From Elephas maximus indicus (Eukaryota > Chordata > Mammalia > Proboscidea > Elephantidae), in NCBI RefSeq assembly GCF_024166365.1, contig NC_064839.1:33554378-33618377 (forward strand): 64,000 nucleotides of DNA, written 5' to 3'. Positions 32,200 to 41,234 of this stretch are shown here, piece after piece (position 1 is the first letter of the stretch; every line of letters starts with the position of its first letter). Both the position numbers and the translations under genes were made by a program. Under the pieces are notes generated by a model. That model saw nothing but the letters and a program-made list of their open reading frames with translations. It did not search any database and was not told the DNA's origin.

Positions 32200-33304
32200 G
32201 TTTTAATTGTCTGGCTTTCCCCTGCACTGGGAGTTCAGTGAGAGTTCTGACCAGTAATTGGCACACAGAAGGTGCTCTAGACATACTCATTGACTAAATG
32301 AATAAGGACTTTCCAGCAGTGTTTCTGAGTTTTACAGATGGGAAAACTGAAACCCAGGGAAAGGGTGAAACTGTGCCAACCTCACACGGCAAGTCTGAAG
32401 TGAAACTACCTGTTTCTCCCCTGTTCCAGGAGGGGCTCCCAACTTGGGACAACAAACCCTAGGGGCCTGCCCCTCAGGTTCAATGATTGTGACTGCTGCC
32501 AGGATATGCCAGCCTCTGCTAGAGATCAGCTGTGAGGGTGAGAGCAAAGGCAGGAACAGCAGAGGCCATGGAAGGGGTGGAGGCAGGGCCAGGTGAGCTC
32601 TTGGGCTTGACTCACAGGCCTGAAGCACAGTATGTGTATGTGTGTGTGATGGGAGTGGGGCTAGGAACGAGCAAGGCCTTCCAGGGGAAGCTGCTGCCGC
32701 CCATCTCCAGGAAGTAGAGCACATAAATACAGAATATACACAACCAGTGGGACAGCCAAAACACTGGAAAGCACATCCCAGCTCAGCTGGGTCTCTACTA
32801 CCAGGACCCCCACCCCCTGAACCTGTGTGAAAGCCAGGACCCCAGGCTCAGGCAATCACCCCAGGAGAAGGGGTTCCGACCCCGACCAGGACCCAGTGAG
32901 AGGTAGACAGCGTGAAAGCTGAAGGAGCACCAAGGGGCCAGGTGGGGGAAGGGAGGGACTAGAGTGCCCCGACACTCAAGGCCATCTCATGCAGGAACAA
33001 ATTTCTATTCCCAAACCACCCATCCCCATCCATGCTTAGCTCCCCTACTGCCCCCAGGCCTCCCTTCTGCTCAACAGAAAAGTCAAGGCAGAAGGCCATA
33101 CTTGGTTTGCCTGACACGCTACTACTGGTTCTCAAGTGCCCGGGAGGCTAGCTAAGGACACAAACCCTCTGATGTTGCCACTCGTCTCTCCCACTTCCCC
33201 AAGAAACACCCAGGCCGTGGAAACACAGAGCAGACAGCCTCATGTTCTGGGGGCCAATATGGAGCCCTCTCTCCAGGGCCTTTGCCTGTGGCCCTCAACC
33301 AGCA
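32200..33304 (-). other. KIAA0895L: KIAA0895L 3'UTR (inferred) with old repeats
   Basis: This stretch follows the KIAA0895L stop on the minus strand. An ATTAAA reads on that strand at 32207-32202, about 1.1 kb after the stop, and could be its poly(A) signal. MIR/L2-like fragments lie at about 32215-32300 and 32325-32400. A short TG/CA run is at 32632-32647. Confidence 0.4.
32325..32400 (-). repeat. MIR SINE fragment
   Basis: GAGTTTTACAGATGGGAAAACTGAAACCCAGGG followed by CCTCACACGGCAAGTCTGAAGTG is the reverse complement of MIR core and flank. Confidence 0.55.
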
Positions 33305-36300
33305 TCACTCAGGCAGCAGGCGGCCCAGCTCTGCTTCATCCAGCCGGTTGGTGGCCATGATGTGCTCCAACTGCTGTCGGTAGCGCACCAGGTCCTGCAT
33401 GAAGTGGGGCACCCGGGTCTTGTCCAGCACCCCGTGGGGCCGAAGGTGGTCCACATCCTCATAGGATACCTGGAGGGAGGGAGCTGGGTCTCAGGGGTAG
33501 CCAGAGCCCACCCCCCTCTCCCCCAGCCTCTGACAGCTGGTCCAGCACTTGACTGACGCTCATTATCCATTGCTTCCAGGACTCCTTTCTCTGCCCCTCT
33601 CCCGCTTCCCTTCCTGTCTATCTCCAATATATGCACCTCTGGGCTCAGTCCTGGGTCTTTGCTCTCCTCTCTTAACACCTTTTACCACTTATGCCCTATA
33701 CCCCACTCCTCTCTGCAGCCTAGCCCCTCCTCTTACCTCCAAACCTGGGTGTCTAATTGCCTCCTGAACCTTCCCCTAGATATCCTTCAAGCACCTCAGA
33801 CTCCCCGTATCTACACTCATGAAGCTCTTCTACCTTCTGGGTGCTGGCTTATGCTTATGCCAGCCCTACTGTCTTCGGTTACCCAGGTCAGATTTCAGGA
33901 GCAGGCCTGGACTCTATCATTCTCCCATACAGGGTCGCCACTGAGTTAAAGGAATTCCACTCTCTGAAGAGCTTTCCAGCTTACTTTTTCTCTCCAACTG
34001 CATGGCCACTGCCTGTTAGGTCAGACCACCATCAACTCTACAGGAGTGACTGGAAAGACTGCCTCCTCCCCCTGTACTCCCTTCCCTAGGCTTCTCTCCA
34101 GTCCACCTTCCACATGACATCCAGAGAGAGCTTTCTAAAGCAACCACCGGTGCCACTCTGCTCAGAGGTCCCCCCTGACTCCCATTGTTTTAGATGAAGT
34201 CCACATTCCTCAGCGTGACACAAATGCCCAGAGCTGGGGACTTGGTCCCTGGTCACTTCTCCAGCCTCCTTCCCTTTCCTGACTGCCCCCTTGACCTGGA
34301 TCCTCCTTTGAGATGCGACATCTACATACACGCTGGCGCTGGGTCAAGCACCTGTTTACGGCTGTGGACCCTGAGAACTCTTGTCACCACAAACTGGCAT
34401 TTCATCTCCTGTGCTCATCTCCACCCATGCTTTCCCCCACCACCACCTAGAGAGCTCTGGCACCCAGCCCTCAGCTGGCACCCATGAGAGGTTCAGGGAA
34501 TACTGCAGTGAGGGGGAGAGTTGGGTGGGTCCTCTACAGGCCCGCGGCTTCTCACCTTGCCCAGCGAGGTCAGCAGCGGGAAATCGATGGTCTGGCGGTG
34601 CCGCAGAATGCGCACGATGCCGTCCAGGTACACCTGGTCTTTGCTGAAGCAACCTGCGACCACAGGAGGGCTGGGAGCCCCTGGTCCTGAGGCCCAGCCC
34701 CTCGCCCCACCCCTCTGCCCCAGCTCTGGCACTGCTCCCACGAGCCGCCCACCTGGCTGTGAGGTGTCAGTCTGGCCACGCTTGGCGCGCACGCAGTACT
34801 CCCAGCGCACGTTGACGTCCTGCACATAGCGCGCCAGGTCCTGGAAGAGCTGGCGGAAGGACATGCGCGCAGCGCGGTGGATGGTGTAGTAGAGCAGCGC
34901 TGCGCGCCACAGAAAGGGTTGCTTGCGGAAAAGCACGCTGTGCAGGCTGGCCAGGCCCTCCTCCGTGGGGTTAGCGGGCCGCAGCCCGTATTGCACCCGG
35001 CCCTCGGCGCTGTGCCATGGCTGCTGTGCGTTGTTCACACCTCGCAGGTAGTGAGTGCCTGCGGGGATGGCATGGGGAGGTGGCGCTGGGCGGGGCGGCC
35101 AGGGGACCCGCCTCTAGACCCGTGCTCTGTCGTTCCACTGAACCTCTAGCTGGTGAAGCTTGTATCCTCCAGCCCCCAGACTCAGGTTCTCACACAGTTC
35201 CCCTCAACTCCCCTCCCCTCTGGCTCCTCAAACCAATACATACTCGCTCATCCCCAGGCAGCATGAAGACCCTCCTAAGTGAACTTGCACCCAAGGACTA
35301 ATAAAGTCTCACAAGCATGCGTGCCCCCCACCCCACAAACTCTCCCAGAAGTCACATTGCCCCCAGCCCTTTGGAGGGGTGCATGAACATGCGCACCACT
35401 CCAGGCCACATCCTGCCTGCCCATATCATTTTGACAGTCATGCTGAGCCCTCAGAAAAACCACCTCTTGCCCAGAGCAACAGGATTCTTGATGAGGAGGG
35501 ATGGACAGAAAGGAATAGCGATTAGTGTTCCTGCACACCCCCAATTCCCAGCTTGACTATCCCCTCCTGATCTCGGCCCTGTGTGTTCTCAGACAATTCC
35601 ACCCCCAGGATCTGGCCTTCTACCCACCCTGGAAGGCCTGCATGTTGACTGGCCTGATGGAACCCCTGGGGTGCTCCCTCTGACCTGTCTGGGCCATGGC
35701 AGCCTTGCTCCCACTGTCAAGGGAAACCGGACAAAAAGATAACCAAAAGGACTAAGAGATGAGGGTGAGCCCAGACAGTGCGCAGGCATGTTCTGGCCTA
35801 CCTCTGTGAGTGAGAGGGAGGAGGTAGCTGCGCATGAAGGGGAAGGGCCCATCCTCCTCCAGAGGGAAGGGGAAGAAACAGACAGAGTGAGGTTATTAGG
35901 GCCCCTCACTGCCACCACCCCAGCTCCCAACCCTCTCTCAGCCATAGCTGCCCCCCCACCTACCCACATCCTGACCTATCTCGTGCCGCAGCATGCCCTC
36001 CAACCAATACTGGCGGGCTCCCATCAGGTTGATGGCCAGTGTGGGTCGACTGTTCTCCACCATCATCACGGCCTGGGATAGCAGGTCCTCACTCAGCTGC
36101 ACCACCACCTGCAGGTAGCACTGCCTTAAACCATGGCTAAGAGCCCTGGGGCCAGTGTACAGGCAGATCCACAGATGCTACAGGGTAGTCAGGCTGGATA
36201 CTCACTCTTCACCAGCTCTGCTCAAAGCCAGCCCCCAACTCACTGGGCAAAGACTTGCCTGGGGTTACCATGTGGCCAGGTGTGGAAATGGACCTGGCAC

Positions 36301-37160
36301 CACACAACTTGGGGGCCTGATTTGGGGCACGTAGAGGAGGGGCCAGCAGGCAGGGCAAGCTCACCTCCCCCACGCAGCCCTCCTTCTGCATGTATTTGCG
36401 CACAATGGACCAGATCTGGCACTTGGTCAGCAGCTGGCCCCCGGTGGCAGCCTCAAAGTGTTCGTAGGTGCCAAACTTCTCCAGGACAGCCTCAATAATG
36501 CCAACCGCCTGCACACAGGGCAGCAGTGGCTGGTCAGGCCCAGCCTCTTGGGTGGTCAGGGCCAGGGTGAGGTGGGTAGGTTGGACTGACCTGGTGGATG
36601 AACTGCCCAGAGGCCTCACAGTACTTCTCCAGCACCGCTGTGGGCATGGGCTCCTGGTACTCAAACTGCGGGTTGTAGGTGTAGTGGGACTGGAAGAACT
36701 TTTCCCGCTCACTGTCCATGTTGGTTGGTCGTAGGGCCACCAGCATGCAGGGGCTCTTGTTTGCAACACGCCCTGAATCCCTTCGGGTCTTAGCAATGTG
36801 AGGCAGAGAGGCTGCAGACCGCAGGGTGCCCCCACCTGGGTCCCGTCCCTGTCCAGGTGGGGCTCGTCCCTGGATGGTACCTCCCCGCCGGCCAGCACTA
36901 TTTATGGTGCAGGTACTCTCACTGCGACGCATGTGGCTGCGGTGACCCAGGCGCAGCTCTGTGAGAGGCTTAGCCTCAGGCCGGGGCTGCAGAGCTGAAG
37001 GGACTGACAGAGCCAGGGGCAAGGGCAGGGGCCGAGACCAGGGATACAGCGGTGGCTCATCTCCATCTGAGGGCTTCAGCCTGGTGTGCAGGGACAGGGG
37101 ACTGGCAGGTGGGCTGGGTGGTGCCTCCTCATACACCTGGGCCCCTGAGTCCAGCACCAT
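33305..37160 (-). CDS. KIAA0895L: KIAA0895L/MATCAP1, tubulin tyrosine carboxypeptidase
   Basis: Six coding exons on the minus strand, 37160-36591, 36508-36365, 36108-35976, 35058-34753, 34653-34556 and 33469-33305, give 471 codons plus stop, as in human. Residues 1-150 are a proline/serine/arginine-rich, presumably disordered microtubule-contact region. The catalytic domain follows (FFQSHYTYNPQFEYQEPMPTAVLEKYCEASGQFIHQAVGIIEAVLEKFGTYEHFEAATGG). The zinc-protease motif HEIGTH gives H280, E281 and H285, in the same positions as reported for human MATCAP. Intron 3 splits this motif inside the Gly283 codon. The enzyme removes the C-terminal tyrosine of alpha-tubulin on microtubules. The ATG at 37160 has an acceptor 55 bases upstream (37217-37216), so the leader is spliced to a distant first exon near the 40.4-40.7 kb CpG block. 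Confidence 0.95.
33580..34330 (+). repeat. L2 LINE remnant in KIAA0895L intron
   Basis: Ordered L2 3'-region phrases are seen: GGGCTCAGTCCTGGGTCTTTGCTCTCCTCT, TTTAGATGAAGTCCACATTCCTCAGC, and ACTTGGTCCCTGGTCACTTCTCCAGCCTCC. Strongly diverged. Confidence 0.55.
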
Positions 37161-37215
37161 TGTGCCCTGGGGTCACATCCAGCTGGGTCACTCCAATTTC
37201 CCTCACTGTTGACCT

Positions 37216-38090
37216 CTGAGGACATAGAAGAGCATGTAATGGGTGTGGCCTGAGGCCCAGCAGGCCCTGTGCTCCACTTTGCCCTTGTTGTGCCCTTGGT
37301 GAGCCCAGGGCCCGCTGCCAGGGGTCTGGGTAGCTGCCCCCCAATACCCACCCCAGTATCTCTTCCCTCCTGTAGGCTTACCTAGGCAGGTTGGGCTGGG
37401 GGAAAGCAGGAAGGAGAGTCTCATATATCAGCCCAGATTGGTGGATACTGGAATTGCCTCGGCCTGTGAGCTCCTGAGAGCAAGGATTCTAATTCCTGTG
37501 CTCAGTGCACACCCAGTCTGGGAGCCGGTCCAGTGCAGCCCAACCTGCCTGGATGGATGAAGGGTAAAGGGTCCCAGGGGCTATCTTCTGTCTTTGGCAC
37601 CTTCTTAGCCCCACCCTCTCCCTTCCCTACCACCAAGCTTCACCTACCTGCCCCATCTGGCCTTTGCTTATACTAGCCCCTCCACCAGGAATGCCCTCTC
37701 TCCTCTGGGCCATCTATTCAAATCCAAATTAAAACTGGCTTTTGGGGGGCAGAAGGAAACTTCAGCAAGTTCCAGCCAATCCCTGGCCTGCCCCCTGGCA
37801 GATGCTTCTCTCCCCTCTGAAGCATCTTCCCGGCAGTCATCCAAGACCAGTGTCTGGGTGCTCACCCCCTGACTCTACACCAGGGCTCAGTCCATCCAGT
37901 CTCTCCAGCCTCCTAGACAAGCCCCTGCCTGCTCAGGGACACAATTCCAATATTCCAATATTTCTCCTCTCTTCCACATCATCAATTTCTGCCTCTCTAC
38001 TGGATTATTTCCATCAGCATAAACACATGCCATTATTTCTCCATTTCAAAAAACAAAACAATACCCTTGCTTGACCCTATACTCCTCCAC
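37216..38090. other. KIAA0895L 5' intron, left part
   Basis: L2-like scraps are at about 37440-37530 and 37640-37740. Nothing else was recognised. Confidence 0.35.
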
Positions 38091-38465
38091 CTACTGCCCC
38101 ATTACTTCTCCCTCCAGCTGTTCCTCAAGAGTTGTCTGTACTCAGTCTCCAATTCTTTTTTTCCTGTTCTGTCATAAATTCACACCAATTAGGGTTTTGT
38201 TCCCCACTCTCCATCAAAATTGATCTGAACGAGGACACTAATGATCTTCATATCGGTCACCAGCACTTGACATGGTTAATCATGTCCTCCTGGAAACACT
38301 TTCTCACTTGGCTTCTTGAGCAGTCTACCTTGGTTCTCCGCCTTGGTTTCCCTTGCTGATTCATCCCTACTTCCCAACCTCTTAACACAGAAATGTCCCA
38401 GGGCTTGTCTACAGAAGATTTTCCCTCTTGTCCCCTTATGCTGCAAAGGACCTCTTTTAAGTGTT
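38091..38465 (+). repeat. L2 LINE, left half
   Basis: L2 ORF/3' phrases are seen (CCATCAAAATTGATCTGAACGAGGACACTAATGATCTTC, CTTGACATGGTTAATCATGTCCTCC). The element appears to resume at 39355 (CACTCTCATGGCTTTAAATATGTC), split by the RTE LINE and SINEs between. Confidence 0.5.
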
Positions 38466-38517
38466 GAAAAGCAAAGATGTCACCTTGAAGACTAAGGGGG
38501 CCTGACCCAAGCCATGA

Positions 38518-38960
38518 TATTTTCAATCCCATCATATGCATGTGAAAGCTGGACAATGAATAAGGAAGATGGAAGAAGAATTGAGGCCTTTGACTTGTAG
38601 TGTTGGTGAAGAATATTGAATATGCCATGGCCTGCCAAAAGAATGAACAAATCTGTCTTGGAAGAAGTACAATCAGAATGGTCCTCAGAAGCAAGGATGG
38701 CGAGACTGTGTCTTACATACTTTGGACATGTTGTCAGGAGGGATCAGACCCTGGAGAAGGACATCATGCTTGGTAGAGTCGAGGGTCAGGAGAAAAAAGG
38801 AAGACCCTCAACGAGGTGGACTGACATAGTGGCTGCAACAATGGGCTCAAGCATAACAATGATTGTAAGGATGATGCAGGACTAGGCAGTGTTTCATTCT
38901 GTTGTGCACAGGGTTGCTATGAGTCGGAACCAACTCGAGAGCACCTAACAACAACAACCC
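38518..38960 (+). mobile_element. RTE/BovB-type LINE 3' end, 5'-truncated
   Basis: The plus strand encodes the C-terminal part of an RTE reverse transcriptase with breaks. One readable stretch (38616-38885) has MNMPWPAKRMNKSVLEEV, GHVVRRDQTLEKDIMLGRVEGQEKKGRPSTRWTDIV. That GRP-x-TRW pattern is typical of RTE/BovB LINEs. It ends in the tail GGGTTGCTATGAGTCGGAACCAACTCGAGAGCACC plus AACAAC repeats. The same tail ends the AfroSINEs, which is how such SINEs borrow the LINE machinery. Confidence 0.8.
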
Positions 38961-38971
38961 AGCTCATAAAG

Positions 38972-39353
38972 GAGTCCTGGTGGCCCAATAGTTAAGTGCT
39001 CAGCTGCTAACTGAAAGGTTGGTGGTTTGAATCCATCAGCAGCTCCGCAGGAGAAAAGCCCTGGTAATCTGCTCCCGTAAAGATTATTGTTGTGTTGTTG
39101 TTAGGCGCTGTGGAGTCAATTCCGACTCATAGCCACCCTATAGGACAGAGTAGAACTGCCCCATAGGGCTTCCAAGGAATGCCTGGTGGATTTGAACTGC
39201 CAACCTTTTGGTTAGCAGCTGAACTCTTAACCACTATGCCACCAGGGTTTCCCCATAAAGATTATAGACTAGAAAACCCTTTGGGGCAGTTCTACTCTGT
39301 TCTATAGGGTCGCTATGAGTCGGAATTGACTTGATGGCACACAACAACACCTA
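38972..39353 (+). mobile_element. AfroSINE, long form, split by a younger SINE
   Basis: The head (AGTCCTGGTGGCCCAATAGTTAAG) and central block (CAGCTCCGCAGGAGAAAAGCC...CTGCTCCCGTAAAGATTA) lie at 38972-39087. The tail (GACTAGAAAACCCTTTGGGGC...CGCTATGAGTCGGAATTGACTTGATGGCA) lies at 39266-39353. The copy at 39088-39255 interrupts it. Confidence 0.85.
39088..39255 (-). mobile_element. AfroSINE, short form, nested insertion
   Basis: A reverse short-form copy is flanked by a perfect 10-bp duplication TAAAGATTAT (39078-39087 and 39256-39265), inside the long-form copy. Its T/G-rich tail TTGTTGTGTTGTTGTTAGGCGC precedes the body. Confidence 0.9.
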
Positions 39354-40215
39354 GGTGATGCCACCCACTCTCATGGCTTTAAATATGTCAGCCTAGGCTT
39401 TGTCCATAAACTTCAGACCAGTGCTGCCAGTTCTCAGTTCAACATCTGTGCTTGACTGCATAAGGTGCATCTCAAAATAACATTGTATTAGAAGAGCCTT
39501 CCCTAACACACCCCTATACAGTAAACTTCCTCTCCCCTCTCCACCACCACCTCTCCTTCCCTCCCTTATTGTTCTCCACAGCAGTTATCACCATCTGAAG
39601 TACAGCATATTTGACTGTTAGCTATCTGTTTCCTCTTGAAAATCTTCAGGATCCCAAACAGTGCCTGATCCAGAGCAGCTGAGTGAACCAAAGAGCTCTT
39701 CTCAGATCTGGAATCATTCCTTCCCTGCACTTTGTTTCCCCATCTAGATTCAGTCTTCCTCCTCGAGAAGTGCCCAGCCGCTCGAAAAAGCTTCAGGCCT
39801 CAGGATTCACTCTCCTCAACTAACTGGACACTTTCCCAGGCTCCTCACTGGTCTCTGGGCTTTTACCTGAGCCAGTCCTCTCCATCTCCCCTTCTTTCAT
39901 TCAACCTACCTCCTCGCAATCACCAGAATATGCCTGTGTTTCTTTCATGTCTCAGGTCCTTCCGCCAGGAATGCCCTCCCAGTGCCGCCCTGGAGCATCC
40001 TTCAGGGCTTGGTTCAGGCCTCACCTCTTTCGGGAAGTCTTCCCAGCACATAGTTTCCCCAGTGCCTAGGCGGCTTCTCTACCGCCCTAGGCTGTCACTG
40101 TCGGAGCCTGGGTCTGTGTCCCCCCACCATTCCAACTCCCCGAGGGCAGTAACGGGTCTCATCTGGCCCCAGGTCTCCAGCACCCAGCACTAGGCGCAGA
40201 TAAATGAACGAAAGG
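39354..40215 (+). repeat. L2 LINE remnants
   Basis: L2 text resumes at 39355-39530. A separate L2 3' end runs at about 39890-40215 (CTTCCGCCAGGAATGCCCTCCC, CCTTCAGGGCTTGGTTCAGGCCTCACCTC, ACTCCCCGAGGGCAGTAACGG, and the terminal CACTAGGCGCAGATAAATGAACGAA). Confidence 0.55.
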
Positions 40216-40429
40216 ATGGGGGAGGAGCCCTAGATTATTGAAGGCGGGGTCTGGTGACAAATGAGAGGGTGTGGCCTGCACTAGTAAGAGACCCGAGAGG
40301 GTAATGTGGAAGAAGGGCCAATGGAAACGGAGAGATGGAGGAGGGGCGTGCCCAGCGGCCAATAAGCGGCGGGGGATGGGGTGAAGGGTGTGCCAATGGA
40401 GGGCGGGGCTGGAGGACAATGGAGGGGGT

Positions 40430-40770
40430 TCCTTAGTAGATAGCGGAGTCGCGTCGCTCGCCTTCTCTGCCTCCCGGGGGTCCCATTCGCGCGCCGCGTC
40501 CCAACCTGTTCGCCCCTTTACTCGTCGCCGCCGTTCCCGTTCCGTAGCGCCCGTCGCCTGCAGCCCAGCCCGAGGGAGCCAACACCTCTGACGCACCACC
40601 CGGGCGCGCGCACGCTCACAGGATGGCGCGCGGGTTCGCGTCAGTCTCCGCGGCGGCGCGCGCCGGAGACCACAGCCGGGGGCGGGGCCAGGCAGGGCAG
40701 AGGGGGTGGTGTCCTTCTCGGGTCACACTCTTGGGCGGGGACTCGTCTTAGGCCCGGCCCCTCTACGTGG
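40430..40770 (-). promoter_or_regulatory. KIAA0895L: CpG island, likely KIAA0895L promoter
   Basis: A dense CpG/GC-box block (GTCGCGTCGCTCGCC, GGCGCGCGCCGG) lies about 3.3 kb upstream of the KIAA0895L coding start. EXOC3L1 ends just to the right on the same strand, so this island most likely drives KIAA0895L through a non-coding first exon. The precise exon is not resolved. Confidence 0.5.
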
Positions 40771-40856
40771 GCCAGGAGGGTCTCAGGGCTTCGGGGGCAA
40801 TCCGACAGCCAAAACACGGGCGTCCAGACACTAGTTCACTCCCCTGCGCGATTACG

Positions 40857-41020
40857 GGAAACCCTGGTGGCATAGTGCTACGGCTGCCAACCAAGAGGTC
40901 AGCAGTAGGAATTCGCCGGGCGCTCCTCGGAAACTTTATGGGGCAGTTCTACCCTGTCCTGTAGGGCCGCTATGAGTTGGAATCGACTCGATGGGAGCGG
41001 GCTTAGGTTTTTTTGGGGGG
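40857..41020 (+). mobile_element. AfroSINE, short form
   Basis: A copy runs from GGAAACCCTGGTGGCATAGTG to the tail GCTATGAGTTGGAATCGACTCGATGGGAGCGGG plus T run. Imperfect flanking repeats GCGCGATTACG and GCGCGGATACG suggest its target duplication. It sits between the KIAA0895L CpG island and the EXOC3L1 3' end. Confidence 0.85.
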
Positions 41021-41211
41021 CGCGGATACGCGGGCGAGGACGGTACTTGCATACCACGCCGAGTCTGGATACATGGGATCGCAGTCTGTGTAGCAGGGTG
41101 GGAACCAAGGTACCATACCATACTGTGCATAACCCCTAACCTTTGCGGACACTTTTATTTCACCCCTCCTTCCCCCAGACACACAGAGCCAGAGGCCCGG
41201 AAGCCGTTGGC

Positions 41212-41217
41212 TTTATT
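41212..41217 (-). terminator. EXOC3L1: EXOC3L1 poly(A) signal
   Basis: AATAAA on the minus strand begins only 17 bases after the EXOC3L1 stop codon, giving an unusually short 3'UTR. Confidence 0.75.
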
Positions 41218-41234
41218 CTGCAGGCAGCCGAGCA

